Source: Tolypothrix sp. PCC 7910 (GTDB lineage: Bacteria > Cyanobacteriota > Cyanobacteriia > Cyanobacteriales > Nostocaceae). From it: a stretch of DNA of 64,000 nt. The DNA lies in NCBI RefSeq assembly GCF_011769525.1, contig NZ_CP050440.1, positions 8,170,001 to 8,234,000 of the forward strand, written 5' to 3'. Below are positions 17,089 through 26,665 of the stretch, piece by piece; position 1 is the first letter of the stretch; each line of letters opens with the position of its first letter. The notes below the pieces were generated by a model that made no database searches, was not told where the DNA came from, and saw only the letters and a list, made by a program, of their open reading frames with translations. The position numbers and the translations under genes were made by a program.

Positions 17089-18705
17089 CTAAAAATCAAA
17101 GGTTGTCCGCAACACCCCAACATATTGGGTATTATTGCTGCTATTGTTCTCTGGATTGAGAACTACCCAAAAGCCAGGAGTAACGGAGATATTATCATTG
17201 AGCCGCATACGATAAAATGCTTCGATGTGGTAAGCATGGTCACCTTCTTGACGAACATCGCTGCTGGTAACGTGAGGTGGGATACCAAACAATATTCCTG
17301 GGAGATTACCTCTACCGCCGAAATCAGGGAAAGATACGCCAATTGCGCCAAACCAAGCATTAGCATTAGCACCATTGTTAACTAATAATGTATCTCTGCC
17401 ACCCCTACCATCAGGGATATTACTCAAACCAGAATTTTCCGCACTAGCCCAGATATACCCACCCCAAGCATGAACCTGGAAGTTTTGCGAAAAGCGATAG
17501 AATCCTTGTGCGCCTACGATATTGTTAGATGTTGCAATGGTATCGCCAAAAGGCGAAATTGCCAGGTTACTACCTGCTCCACCTGTAAGATTAACTTGTC
17601 CCCCTGGACTATAGCCATGAGAATAGGCAATCCCAATCGACCCTTGTTTGCCGTTAAATACCAAGTGTGCTAAAGCATTGTAACCGCCATTAAATATCCC
17701 ATTACCTGATGATGGATTTTCGGGGGAACCTGCGAGATAGCCTAAAGTCAAAATTACATCTGGGGTGATGAACCAGTTAACAGCCGCACCGCCACCACCC
17801 CGCCGGAATAACGGACTATATTGTCCAAACAGTGAAGGAACGCCGTTACCGTCATCTGCAATTACAGCGGGGGTCACGGTTGATGTAATATCAGTGTAGC
17901 CAATACCTACAGGCCCCACCACAAAAGCAAGAGCATCGCCGACGGGGAAGTAGTAACGGATGTGAGGAATAGATAGATTATTGTTGCTGTCGGTGTCAAA
18001 GTTCAACCGCGTCATCCCTGTACCCGTGACGGAGGCAATTTGACTAGTGCCATTAGAATTTAAGAAGTTGCCAAACTCCAGCCGGACTCGTAACAAGTCT
18101 TTGCCTGTAAAGCTGCTTTCTAAATTCAGACGACCGCGATCAGCAAAGTAGGTGTTGGATCTATCCCTATCTCCACCGACGCTGTTACCAAAGGTATCGC
18201 TAACAGCAGTAATAATTTGGGCATTTAATTTAGTAGTGGTAGAAAACTGTTGTGCTTCTAGGGTTGCTTCCCGCGCTTCTAACACATCCACTCGCCCACG
18301 CAGAGTTGCTAATTCGGCAGAAAACTCTTGCTGTAAATTTTGCAATACTGCCAAGTCTTCTTTTCTCACCAAATCAGTAGTCGCAGTGGCAATTAATTCA
18401 TTAATTCGGGTCAAGCAAGCATTTAAACCAGCCGCAAATTCATAACGGGTTAGGGCACGGTTACCGCGATAAGTTGAGTCAGGATAACCTGCAATACAAC
18501 CGTAGCGTTCAACTAATGATTGCAGTGCTTGGAATGCCCAATCGGTAGGATTGATATCTGAAAGCTGGGATACAGAAGTTACTTGGTCTTGTAAGGTGCC
18601 AGAGTTAACATCTGCGTTGGGAAAATTATCGTTTGCAGGTATCGCCCAGGCTGCGGGGCAGATTAACAATAATAGGGGGAAAGTACATAATAAGTTTTTT
18701 AGCAT
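17089..18705 (-). CDS. Iron-uptake-type porin with SLH and OprB domains (SomB-like)
   Basis: A 538-aa cyanobacterial outer-membrane porin. The signal peptide MLKNLLCTFPLLLLICPAAWA is followed by an SLH domain (~47-110: LSDINPTDWAFQALQSLVERYGCIAGYP, then ALTRYEFAAGLNACL) that binds peptidoglycan. A short coiled coil follows (~115-150: EDLAVLQNLQQEFSAELATLRGRVDVLEARE), then a carbohydrate-selective OprB-type beta barrel up to the terminal aromatic residue (LRTTFDF). Such porins are called iron uptake porins because some members pass inorganic iron. The neighbouring FecCD/FecE genes are consistent with iron but are not in the same operon. Confidence 0.92.
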   Translation of the reverse strand: MLKNLLCTFPLLLLICPAAWAIPANDNFPNADVNSGTLQDQVTSVSQLSDINPTDWAFQALQSLVERYGCIAGYPDSTYRGNRALTRYEFAAGLNACLTRINELIATATTDLVRKEDLAVLQNLQQEFSAELATLRGRVDVLEAREATLEAQQFSTTTKLNAQIITAVSDTFGNSVGGDRDRSNTYFADRGRLNLESSFTGKDLLRVRLEFGNFLNSNGTSQIASVTGTGMTRLNFDTDSNNNLSIPHIRYYFPVGDALAFVVGPVGIGYTDITSTVTPAVIADDGNGVPSLFGQYSPLFRRGGGGAAVNWFITPDVILTLGYLAGSPENPSSGNGIFNGGYNALAHLVFNGKQGSIGIAYSHGYSPGGQVNLTGGAGSNLAISPFGDTIATSNNIVGAQGFYRFSQNFQVHAWGGYIWASAENSGLSNIPDGRGGRDTLLVNNGANANAWFGAIGVSFPDFGGRGNLPGILFGIPPHVTSSDVRQEGDHAYHIEAFYRMRLNDNISVTPGFWVVLNPENNSSNNTQYVGVLRTTFDF

Positions 18706-18844
18706 GGTTTTAAAAAGAATATCTGCAATGATTGGTAATTGGTAATTCGTAGTTCGTAATTAAAGCTAGTTCAGCAATTCTTAGTAGTGGCAAAACATTG
18801 TTGATTGGTGTCAATTTAATCCACAGATGGCTTATCTGCTGGCT

Positions 18845-18975
18845 GACACACCCACCTAGAAATGAATTTCTAGGCTAATAGGCAAAGTTTACTCAAGTAA
18901 ACTAGGGATAAGTGATAATTTTTAGTAATCTTTAGATTACTTTTGCTATTAGACTCAGAATTCATTCTGAGGCGG
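18845..18975. repeat. Four-hairpin palindromic repeat (copy A)
   Basis: Four short hairpins follow one another: 18855-18874 (CCTAGAAA-TGAA-TTTCTAGG), 18886-18903 (AGTTTACT-CA-AGTAAACT), 18924-18941 (AGTAATCT-TT-AGATTACT) and 18954-18971 (CTCAGAAT-TC-ATTCTGAG). The same series, with different stem sequences but the same lengths and order, forms the tandem repeat at 37219-37554. The element lies upstream of the porin gene in the 449-bp gap between it and the sugar permease gene. Confidence 0.7.
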
Positions 18976-19061
18976 GACAAGGGTTTTACGTTAATTTGAC
19001 ACTTATGAACAATGTTGTGCCCTTAATTTATGGTGCGATCGCGTTAATTTTGAAGAGTAAA

Positions 19062-19113
19062 AAACGAACCGCAAAGGCACATTCGACGTACCTGCGGCGA
19101 ATGCGGTTCGTTT
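19062..19113 (-). terminator. Inverted repeat downstream of the sugar permease gene
   Basis: Arms AAACGAACCGCA (19062-19073) and TGCGGTTCGTTT (19102-19113) are perfectly complementary over 12 bp and lie about 40 bp beyond the permease stop. On the minus strand the arm ends in a T-rich run, so it is a reasonable terminator for the ABC operon. Confidence 0.6.
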
Positions 19114-19154
19114 CCTAGCGAGAATGAAACAAACAAATTACAAATTAGTAATTA

Positions 19155-20153
19155 TTACCGTTTGGATCTTCTGCGGAGTCGGTCAATCATTACTGCCACA
19201 ATAATCACTAAACCTTTAACAACAAGTTGCCAAAAGTAAGACATATTCAACAACGTTAAACCATTGTTGAGTACAGCAATAATTAATGCACCGAGAAGTG
19301 TTCCGCCAATAGTACCGATACCACCTGTAAAGCTAGTACCACCTAAAATTACAGCCGCGATCGCATCTAGTTCGTAACCTTGACCTAATAAGCCGGTAGC
19401 GCTGTAAAGGCGACTGGCACTCATAATTCCGGCTAAACCTGCTAATAGTCCACTCACGCCATAAACAAATAGTAGGACGCGATTGACTTTAATCCCAGTT
19501 AATCTTGCTGCCCGTTCATTACCACCTACTGCGTAAATTTGCACACCTAAAACTGTTTGCCGCAGAATAAACCAACTAACTGCTACAGTCAGTAAGGCAA
19601 TGATTACTAGCCAGGGAATGGGGCCTAGATAGCTATTACCTACCCAAGCAAAATTTAGGTCGGGGTTAATTACAGTTGTACCATTAGCTACCAAGTAGGC
19701 AGCACCACGTAAGGCTGTCAGCGAACCCAAGGTGACAATAAACGGCGGGACATCCAAAAAGGTGATTAATGCACCGTTGACTAAGCCTAAAAGCAATCCT
19801 GTGAGTAGTGCTGCAGGAACAGCCGCCCAACCTAACGCCGGGAGTAGGGAGACTAACACCGCCACAACCGCAGAAACAGCCAAGATGGAACCGACGGAAA
19901 GGTCAATACCACCTGTAAGAATGACAAAGGTCATGCCAGTTGCCAGCACAATGTTAATTGATGCTTGGCGCAGAATATTGACGGCGTTACCAGCTGTGGC
20001 AAAGTTGGGAGTGAGAAGGGCAAATAAAATACAAATCAGGATCAGGATGGGTAAAATACCTGCTACCTGAAGAAAATTGTTAAGTGATTGACGCTGGCGG
20101 GATTTAGCCTGAGTTCCAGGTCGATTTTGGGTAGGTCTTAAAGTTTGACTCAT
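19155..20153 (-). CDS. Ribose/inositol-type ABC transporter permease (RbsC-like)
   Basis: A 332-aa permease of the carbohydrate CUT2 family (RbsC/AraH/XylH). It has about eight to ten membrane helices and family segments [34 protein letters not shown] (~residues 57-90) and, later, [37 protein letters not shown] and [29 protein letters not shown]-like sequence. Its start codon overlaps the stop of the ATPase gene by 4 bp (ATGA), indicating translational coupling. It is the last gene of a four-gene operon. The substrate is a monosaccharide or cyclitol; proximity to inositol oxygenase makes inositol a candidate. Confidence 0.92.
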   Translation of the reverse strand: MSQTLRPTQNRPGTQAKSRQRQSLNNFLQVAGILPILILICILFALLTPNFATAGNAVNILRQASINIVLATGMTFVILTGGIDLSVGSILAVSAVVAVLVSLLPALGWAAVPAALLTGLLLGLVNGALITFLDVPPFIVTLGSLTALRGAAYLVANGTTVINPDLNFAWVGNSYLGPIPWLVIIALLTVAVSWFILRQTVLGVQIYAVGGNERAARLTGIKVNRVLLFVYGVSGLLAGLAGIMSASRLYSATGLLGQGYELDAIAAVILGGTSFTGGIGTIGGTLLGALIIAVLNNGLTLLNMSYFWQLVVKGLVIIVAVMIDRLRRRSKR

Positions 20154-21700
20154 GATGCTAGTACCTCTGCTGCTCCTGTGGCATAGTGCATAATGTTTTC
20201 TTGGGTAATTTCTTTACCTGGGCGACCGTCAAGTTCACCAACTAACTGCCCTTCCCGCATGACTAAAACGCGATCGCTCATTCCCACAACCTCTGGTAAT
20301 TCACTGGAAACCATTAAAATGGCAATACCTTGGGCTGCAAGTTCGCTCATAATCCGGTAGATTTCGCTTTTGGCACCAATATCTACACCGCGTGTCGGTT
20401 CATCCAACATCAATACCTTGGGTTTAATGGCTAGCCAACGCGCTAGTAAAAGTTTCTGCTGGTTTCCACCGGAAAGATCCACGGCGCGAATTTCTAAATT
20501 CGCTAGCCGGATTTGAAAGTTTTCGACTGCATCTGTGGCAATTTTATTCACTGAACCCCAGTTAACTATGCCAGCGTTAGCATCTTGCTTGAGGCGATTC
20601 AAGGCAATATTTTTGCGGGAACTCATTTCTAAAAATAAACCCTGGTCTTTACGGTCTTCGGGAACGTAACCAATTCCCGCTGCGATCGCATCACTAGGGC
20701 TATTAATTTCGAGTTTTCTGCCATCGAGGAAGACTTCACCACTGGCTTTGCGGTCTGCACCAAAAATTAGCCGCGATACTTCTGTGCGTCCAGCACCTAC
20801 CAACCCCGCCAAACCAACAATTTCGCCAGCATGAATTTGCAAACTAGCGGGTTTAACTTTGCGCCCGTCGCTGATATTTCTCACTTCCAGCACTACCGGG
20901 CCGACTTGGGTTTGGCGTTGGTGTTCGTAAAAATCCTGCATGGGACGACCAACCATCATCTGCACCAAGCGCTGGGGAGAAATTTCCTCCCGTATGAGTG
21001 TGCCAATATATTGACCATCGCGTAGTACACTAATTCGGTCAGCCAAGGCATATATTTCTTCCATGCGGTGGCTAATATAAATAATGGCAATGCCATCATT
21101 GCGGAGTTTGCGAACCACCTCAAATAAACGTTCTGTCTCCCGGTCTGATAGGGCGGCTGTCGGTTCATCCATTACCAAAACACGGCTATTGTCTTTTAGC
21201 GCCCTGGCAATTTCTACCTGTTGTTGTTCCGCAATCGAGAGCGTACCAACTATAGTATTGGGTGAAAAACTAGCGCCCAAACTTTGCAGTACTTGGGTTG
21301 CTTCCCGTTCCATACCTTGGCGGTCTAAAAACTGACCTTTTTGCAACTCGCTACCCATAAAAATATTTTCGGTAACGGTTAAATTGGGTGCAACATTCAG
21401 TTCTTGATAAATCAGATTAATCCCCGCCTGTCGCGCTGTCCCGGGATCGGTAATTTTTATTGTTTGACCATTGATGCGAATCTCCCCTTCATCGGCTATG
21501 TAAGCCCCAGCCAAGATTTTCATCAATGTACTTTTCCCTGCACCGTTCTCCCCCATCAGGGCGTGAACTTCTCCCGGATAGATTGTGAGATTAACATTTT
21601 GGAGAGCAGGTACACCATGAAATCGTTTTGTTATTCCTTGCATTTCCAACACCGGGGTGGTGGTTGGTGCATTGGGTATTCTTTGTAAATCGGTTGTCAT
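20150..21700 (-). CDS. Sugar ABC transporter ATP-binding protein with two ATPase domains (RbsA-like)
   Basis: A 516-aa CUT2-type double ATPase. The first domain has Walker [15 protein letters not shown] (~residues 54-67), the signature [15 protein letters not shown] and Walker [12 protein letters not shown]. The second domain has the degenerate Walker [17 protein letters not shown], in which Arg replaces the usual Lys, the signature [16 protein letters not shown] and [16 protein letters not shown]. This asymmetry is normal for RbsA, MglA and XylG. It energises the RbsC-like permease with which it is translationally coupled. It follows the two binding-protein genes on the same strand after a spacer containing a short inverted repeat (GAGACGCGATTCATCGCGTC). 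Confidence 0.95.
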   Translation of the reverse strand: MTTDLQRIPNAPTTTPVLEMQGITKRFHGVPALQNVNLTIYPGEVHALMGENGAGKSTLMKILAGAYIADEGEIRINGQTIKITDPGTARQAGINLIYQELNVAPNLTVTENIFMGSELQKGQFLDRQGMEREATQVLQSLGASFSPNTIVGTLSIAEQQQVEIARALKDNSRVLVMDEPTAALSDRETERLFEVVRKLRNDGIAIIYISHRMEEIYALADRISVLRDGQYIGTLIREEISPQRLVQMMVGRPMQDFYEHQRQTQVGPVVLEVRNISDGRKVKPASLQIHAGEIVGLAGLVGAGRTEVSRLIFGADRKASGEVFLDGRKLEINSPSDAIAAGIGYVPEDRKDQGLFLEMSSRKNIALNRLKQDANAGIVNWGSVNKIATDAVENFQIRLANLEIRAVDLSGGNQQKLLLARWLAIKPKVLMLDEPTRGVDIGAKSEIYRIMSELAAQGIAILMVSSELPEVVGMSDRVLVMREGQLVGELDGRPGKEITQENIMHYATGAAEVLAS

Positions 21701-21778
21701 AAGTTGTTTTGGGGATTGGGGAAGGAGAATAAATTCTTGTAGAGACGCGATTCATCGCGTCTTGTAATCGCGTCTTTC

Positions 21779-22771
21779 TTACCACCCTGGGAAGGTGCTG
21801 ACGTTGTCTTGAGTAATCAACTTCACGGGAATAAGAATGTTAGGATTGCTGGGTTTTTTACCTTGTAAAATGTCATTGCCCACTTGAACAGCCTTTTGCG
21901 TCATCCCTCGGGGGTTTTGGGTGGCTGTGGCTGCATAAAGACTTTTTTTAGATGCGATCGCATTAATTGCTTCTGGCGCACCATCAACCCCCACGATGAA
22001 AAATTCTTTGCGTTTGGCTTGGTTCGCTGCTAAGTCTACGCCTACGCCACTGGGATCGTTGATGGCAAAGACTGCATCTATCTTGGGGAAGGTGACTAGT
22101 AAATCGCCCATGACTCTCAATCCCCCATCTCTGCTACCTTCGGCGTTCTGGTTTTTTGAGAGGATTTTAATATTGGGATATTTAGCTAAGGTATTTTCGC
22201 AACCATTGACTCGCTGAATTACAGAGGTAACTGGCGGGCCGTTAACAATGACGACATTACCTTTACCTTTAAGGCGATCGGCAATATATTGGCAAGCAAC
22301 TTCTCCAGCTTGCAAATTATTGGTGGTAACTGTCGCATCAACTTGAGCGTCAACTGCTGTATCTACAGCAATTACAACTGTACCTGCTTGTCTTGCTTTA
22401 TCAACTGCAGGTCTAATACCTTTACTATCAGCCGCATTTAAGACAATCAAGTCAGTATTTGCAGCCACGAAATTTTCAATTTGGTTGAATTGCTGGTTGA
22501 GGTCATAGCCGCTAGAAACTACAGTCACTCTGACATCATTACCGCCAATTTTCTTGGCTTCACTTTCAGCACCTTTACCCATCAGCACAAAGAACGGGTT
22601 ACTTAAATCGCCAACGGTAACACCCACAGCTTTTAATTTTCCCTGATGATTGCCGTTGGCACCTATAGCATTTGTGCTATTCCGAGAGATATTAGGACTA
22701 ATACAGCCACTAAGGGTAACACTAGCGATACTTAATAGACTGGCTGCGATCGCAATCCTGTTTACGTTCAT
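21779..22771 (-). CDS. Sugar-binding lipoprotein, paralogue 2 (RbsB/IbpA-like)
   Basis: A 330-aa periplasmic binding protein of the pentose/hexose group (peripla_BP_4). The lipoprotein signal MNVNRIAIAASLLSIASVTLSGC puts the lipidated Cys at residue 23. The mature part has VGDLSNPFFVLMGKGAESEAKKIGG, DLNQQFNQIENFVAANTDLIVLNAAD, VIAVDTAVDAQVDATVTTNN and, later, VDAVFAINDPSGVGVDLA-like and FFIVGVDGAPEAI segments that line the ligand pocket. It is closely similar throughout to the product of the gene just upstream (63 bp away), so the pair arose by tandem duplication. Pocket residues differ in places (AVDTAVDAQ against AVDAAVDAK), so ligand preference may have diverged. Confidence 0.93.
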   Translation of the reverse strand: MNVNRIAIAASLLSIASVTLSGCISPNISRNSTNAIGANGNHQGKLKAVGVTVGDLSNPFFVLMGKGAESEAKKIGGNDVRVTVVSSGYDLNQQFNQIENFVAANTDLIVLNAADSKGIRPAVDKARQAGTVVIAVDTAVDAQVDATVTTNNLQAGEVACQYIADRLKGKGNVVIVNGPPVTSVIQRVNGCENTLAKYPNIKILSKNQNAEGSRDGGLRVMGDLLVTFPKIDAVFAINDPSGVGVDLAANQAKRKEFFIVGVDGAPEAINAIASKKSLYAATATQNPRGMTQKAVQVGNDILQGKKPSNPNILIPVKLITQDNVSTFPGW

Positions 22772-22833
22772 TTAGACTCCTCATAAAATCAACTTAGCTC
22801 CTAAACCTTTCCCCTTGTCCCCTTGTCCCTTCC

Positions 22834-23820
22834 TTACCAGCCTTGGTAACTGCTAATGTTCTCTTGCGTTACCAGCTTGACTGGAATCAAAATATTGGGA
22901 TTACTCGGTCTTTTGCCCTGTAGAATGTCGTTACCAACATCCACAGCTTTTGCAGCCATCCCGACTGGATCTTGAGCCGCAGTTGCTGCAAATAAGCTAT
23001 CTTTAGTAGTCATGGCTTTAACTGCATCCGGGCCACCGTCAACCCCAACGATAAAAAATTCTTTGCGCCTAGCTTGTCTGGCTGCTAAGTCTGCGCCTAC
23101 GCCGCTTTGATCATTGGTGGCAAATACTGCATCAATTTTGGGGAAGGTTGTCAGCAAATCGCTCATGACTCGTAATCCTCCGTCCCGGCTTCCTTCGGCG
23201 TTTTGGTCTTTGGAAAGGATTTTGATATCAGGATATTTCGCTAATGCCTTTTGGCAGCCATTCACGCGCTGAATGACTGAATCCATCGGTATACTGTTGA
23301 GGATGACGACGTTACCTTTACCTTGTAAGCGATCGCCAATATATTCACAAGCAATTTCTCCAGCTTGCAGATTATTAGAGCTAATTGTGGCATCTACTTT
23401 GGCATCCACAGCCGCATCCACAGCTATGACTGTCTTTCCTGCTCTTCTGGCATTATCAATTGCAGGTTTAATTCCTTTATTATCTACCGCGCTGAGAATA
23501 ATTAAGTCAGCATCAGCAGCCACGAAATTTTCAATTTGGTTAAATTGCTGATTTAAATCAAAGCCACTGGAAACTATACTCAATTTCAGATCGTTACCAG
23601 CAATTTTTCTAGCTTGGGACTCAGAACCCTTAGCCATAGCCACAAAGAAGGGATTTCCTAGGTCGCCAAGACTCACACCAAGCGATCGCAATTGGGAATT
23701 TTGCTCGCCCTGATTTTGTGCGATCGCGTTTGTGCTGTAGCGCGAAACGTTCGTACAACCTGCCAAAGTACTGCTGATCAGGCTGATAATACTAGCTGCT
23801 GCGATCGCAATTCTTTTCAT
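22834..23820 (-). CDS. Sugar-binding lipoprotein, paralogue 1 (RbsB/IbpA-like)
   Basis: First gene of the ABC operon, 328 aa, with the lipoprotein signal MKRIAIAAASIISLISSTLAGC (Cys22). The segments LGVSLGDLGNPFFVAMAKGSESQARKIAG, DLNQQFNQIENFVAADADLIILSAVDNKG and FATNDQSGVGADLAARQARRKEFFIVGVDGGPDAVKAM are those of ribose/inositol-type binding proteins. It delivers a sugar or cyclitol to the RbsC/RbsA-like machinery downstream. The upstream 1 kb is gene-free and probably holds the operon promoter; the inositol oxygenase gene lies beyond it on the same strand. Confidence 0.93.
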   Translation of the reverse strand: MKRIAIAAASIISLISSTLAGCTNVSRYSTNAIAQNQGEQNSQLRSLGVSLGDLGNPFFVAMAKGSESQARKIAGNDLKLSIVSSGFDLNQQFNQIENFVAADADLIILSAVDNKGIKPAIDNARRAGKTVIAVDAAVDAKVDATISSNNLQAGEIACEYIGDRLQGKGNVVILNSIPMDSVIQRVNGCQKALAKYPDIKILSKDQNAEGSRDGGLRVMSDLLTTFPKIDAVFATNDQSGVGADLAARQARRKEFFIVGVDGGPDAVKAMTTKDSLFAATAAQDPVGMAAKAVDVGNDILQGKRPSNPNILIPVKLVTQENISSYQGW

Positions 23821-24846
23821 AATTCATCTATCCAAATATGGATTTCAATCTATGTCTGCGATGTCATTGCAATTTGAACTAGGGCTGAAAACTTCAGACC
23901 TAATTGAGTGGCGCTTAGCTTTTAGCTGCTCAATTGCTGTCAAATCTCTGAGCTATTAATAGTGATTTAAGCTACTACTATTAGCGCTTCTCATACCAAT
24001 TCTGGAAAATTGATCACCAGTTCATGTAGGATGCGTTAGCGATAGCGTAACGCATCAAAGCCAAAGCTTTTCGTGCGTTACAGCTTACTAAGATTTTTTC
24101 AGAAATCAAATCGGATTCCGATATTAGCGCTACTGATACCAATTCTAGAAAATTTGTCCCCAGATTTTAGATTTTAAGCTAGAAGCTTGGAACAAATCCG
24201 AATGACTCAATTCTGAATTAGCATTAATGATTTTTTTGAATGTTAAAAGTCGCTGGCTGCAATACATCAAATTTTTACATTATGGTTTTGTAAAAGCTGT
24301 TTGAATGTACTGGTATAAATTACTTTTTCTTTGGTTAAGCTTGCTTGTAGCGGCAGGCACTTTTTATCTAAAACTACTTTTTCTAAAGTTGTAAAACTCT
24401 AGCGTTTTTCTATCTCTAGAGAAGTATTTCGGAGAAATTAGCCGCTTTTAGCTCATATCCAAATTTAACCAAATTCACTGCTATTTCTGAAAATCAAGAC
24501 ATAAAATTTAACACTCTCTAGGAACTAATATTTAATGTCGAATTTTAGGTTTTTCAGAGTAAGCTATTGTGAATTTTTATAGCAATCTAGTAAACCATCT
24601 GTTACCTATGAAACGTATAGCAGCACCATACCTGAAAATTCTTGGACATTATTTTTAAATCTGTCTCAAGTATGCTATTTTCGGAAACTTTTTTTGAGAT
24701 TATTCTGGATGCTACATAATACAAAACTGTTTGATTTTCATCTATCTAACGTCAGAATAGGGTAGTGAAAACTTCAATTTTTCTCTGATGGCTACATGGG
24801 GATAGAGGAGATTTACAAAATCTTGAGCTTGGCAATCAACCTACAT
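23821..24846. other. 1-kb gene-free region between the ABC operon and inositol oxygenase
   Basis: AT-rich DNA with no convincing reading frame. It contains two imperfect direct repeats starting ATTAGCGCTNCT...ATACCAATTCT (about 23979-24015 and 24122-24155). The dispersed repeat at 24023-24080 (GTAGGATGCGTTAGCGATAG, then CGTAACGCATC) is nearly the same as the one at 26149-26203. The promoter for the ABC operon should lie near 23830-24000; the CACACGTGTG palindromes of the oxygenase gene are not present here. Confidence 0.55.
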
Positions 24847-25740
24847 TTAGAATTTTAAAGTAGCAGGTAAATACTTAGCCACTAAATCTTCATAATATGG
24901 CTTGAGTTCTTGCCAATTTGGAGGATTGGGGTTTTTGGAATACAAATCATAAGGATTGAATAATTTTACCCACTTGAACATTTCGCGATCGCGCTGATTC
25001 ATTAAATGTTCATAGGCGTTTTCTCGATGTTGTGGATAAAAGGAGTGATAACGCAGAATGTATAAAGCTGGTTCAGGTATATAGGGTTTCATCATGTGAT
25101 AAAAATATTCATCATGACCCCATGACATCTGGACATTACTCAGTCCACAATTCGGCTCATAAATCCCATATTTGGTGTTATATTTCGGGTTATTATAATC
25201 AGGATTTTCTTTAAAGAATTCCGCAAAGACAATTTTCTCAGAGAATGCACAACCCACAGGATAAGTATCGCCTACAGTCGCCCATTGAGGTTCACCAAAT
25301 AAACACAGCACCTTTCCCATATCGTGAAAGAAGCCAGTTAGTACCATCCAATCAGGATGTCCATCAGCACGAATAGCTTCTGATGTTTGTAATAAGTGCT
25401 GTAACTGATCTAAATCTGTATCTGGATCTGAATCATCAACCAATTGATTTAAAAATTCTACCGCATCCCAAACCGTCATTTCTCGCTGATTAAACTGCAA
25501 AAACTCTGCCTTTTTCTGAAGTACAAAGTCGTAGGTTTGGTTAATATGATTTAACCGATAAAACTCTTTGACTGAATCTCTAGTAGTTGTTTCGTAATTT
25601 CTGTATTCTGCGGTAGTTTTACCCACTTTAACTATACTTTCTGGATCGGGATAGCGATTCAGTACATCTTCTTCCCATTCTTCAAGAGAATGTAAGGGAT
25701 TGTTTTCAGCTTGGTTAACGGTATTGAGAGTATAAGACAT
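24847..25740 (-). CDS. Inositol oxygenase (myo-inositol to D-glucuronate)
   Basis: The 297-aa protein is a full-length inositol oxygenase, the mixed-valent di-iron enzyme that cleaves myo-inositol with O2 to D-glucuronate. All six iron ligands known from the mammalian enzyme can be placed: His128 (DGHPDW), His139 and Asp140 (FFHDMGK), His209 (WGHDEY), His232 (RYHSFYP) and Asp265 (NPYDLYSK). Substrate-contact segments such as [17 protein letters not shown] are also intact. The length matches the family (about 280-300 aa). The gene is uncommon in bacteria and resembles eukaryotic homologues. Two perfect palindromes lie just upstream, suggesting inducible control. The sugar ABC operon follows on the same strand about 1 kb downstream and could import the substrate. 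Confidence 0.95.
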   Translation of the reverse strand: MSYTLNTVNQAENNPLHSLEEWEEDVLNRYPDPESIVKVGKTTAEYRNYETTTRDSVKEFYRLNHINQTYDFVLQKKAEFLQFNQREMTVWDAVEFLNQLVDDSDPDTDLDQLQHLLQTSEAIRADGHPDWMVLTGFFHDMGKVLCLFGEPQWATVGDTYPVGCAFSEKIVFAEFFKENPDYNNPKYNTKYGIYEPNCGLSNVQMSWGHDEYFYHMMKPYIPEPALYILRYHSFYPQHRENAYEHLMNQRDREMFKWVKLFNPYDLYSKNPNPPNWQELKPYYEDLVAKYLPATLKF

Positions 25741-25788
25741 ATTTGTGAGGAGTTACGCCAGTTTCTTGTAAAATTGGACTTTTGCTCT

Positions 25789-25839
25789 TAATGCACACGT
25801 GTGCATTAGCTGATGTTTTTATAATTGCACACGTGTGCA
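25789..25839 (-). promoter_or_regulatory. Twin palindromic operators upstream of inositol oxygenase
   Basis: Two copies of the perfect palindrome TGCACACGTGTGCA occur at 25792-25805 and 25826-25839. The first extends to a perfect 20-bp palindrome (TAATGCACACGTGTGCATTA, 25789-25808). Centres are 34 bp apart, about three helical turns, with a half-site-like AACGTGTG at 25844-25851. They lie 49-99 bp upstream of the oxygenase ATG. Symmetry and phasing suggest a dimeric repressor of LacI or GntR type binding cooperatively; no regulator gene is visible nearby. Confidence 0.75.
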
Positions 25840-26031
25840 TTAAACGTGTGTTAAGTTTTTTTGCAACTACCGGAGTCAACCGCAGCAATTATTATGCGTA
25901 GAGTTTTGGCTGCTGGTGTCAGCGTAGTATCAAGCCTGCAGTATGTAGGCGCTGAAAACAAGAATTATCACTCAAACCGCCTCAATCTTGATTCCCATAG
26001 CAGCAGGTATCTTTAAAAGTTGGGTTTGACC

Positions 26032-26069
26032 TATGAGTAATAGTACCCTCAAGGGTACTATTACTCATA
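26032..26069. repeat. Perfect 18-bp-arm hairpin
   Basis: TATGAGTAATAGTACCCT (26032-26049) and AGGGTACTATTACTCATA (26052-26069) are perfect reverse complements with a CA dinucleotide between them. The right arm is followed by AATTTTTAG. It lies between the divergent inositol oxygenase and small secreted-protein genes. It could be a terminator, a cruciform-forming site or the end of a mobile element. Confidence 0.75.
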
Positions 26070-26148
26070 ATTTTTAGTTGATATTGTAGCTTTGTGAGTA
26101 AAGCGAAAGACACATCTTTCTTCTAGCTCATCTTTAATTTTTGAAGTT

Positions 26149-26203
26149 CAGGTAGGATGGGTTAGCGATAGCGTAACGCATCAATACCAACGCTTTTCGT
26201 GCT
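26149..26203. repeat. Dispersed GTAGGATGSGTTAGCGATAG repeat
   Basis: Nearly the same sequence as 24023-24080 (shared core TTAGCGATAGCGTAACGCAT, then CAAxRCCAAxGCTTTTCGTG). It ends only 13 bp before the ATG of the small secreted-protein gene, so it may form its 5' leader. Confidence 0.7.
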
Positions 26204-26215
26204 AAGACAATCAAC

Positions 26216-26665
26216 ATGAATTTATTCAATAAATCTATGCGTTTAGCTAAAGTTTTTGCCTTTGTTCTCTCATTTTTAATGTTATTTTTTAATGCGCCAG
26301 TAATGGCAGATACAATTACTTCTCCCACCTTAAGAATTATAGAAACAGCTCAAGTTACTGGAGGTAAACTGAGTGTAAACACAACAACTAAATCTTTGCC
26401 AGCAACAACAGTCATTCGCTCTGCTAAACTTTTCTTGCCTGCTAGTGAAACTGGGACAATCAATAAAATTCAAATTACTGGGCCGAATGGGCTTGCATTT
26501 GGTTGTCAAAATATTAAGGTGCAAGATGGGGTTGACTTAATTAAAGCTTGTGGTGGCCCCGCTGTTTTACAAGCAGGAGGACAAATTACTTACATCGCGG
26601 AAGGAAGTGGTTTTGCACCTGCAGAAAGCACCAAGATTACGGTGGTTTTATCGGATGAATTTTAG
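26216..26665 (+). CDS. Small secreted protein, function unknown
   Basis: A 149-aa protein with a signal peptide: MNLFNKSMRLAKVFAFVLSFLMLFFNAPVMA, probable cleavage after residue 31. The mature protein is beta-rich with two Cys (FGCQNIKVQDGVDLIKACGG) that could form a disulfide. It contains IIETAQVTGGKLSVNTTTKSLPATTVIRSAKLFLPASETGTINKIQITGPNGLAFGC. No family is recognised. The start could also be Met8. No Shine-Dalgarno sequence is visible because a dispersed repeat abuts the start. Confidence 0.55.
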   Translation: MNLFNKSMRLAKVFAFVLSFLMLFFNAPVMADTITSPTLRIIETAQVTGGKLSVNTTTKSLPATTVIRSAKLFLPASETGTINKIQITGPNGLAFGCQNIKVQDGVDLIKACGGPAVLQAGGQITYIAEGSGFAPAESTKITVVLSDEF

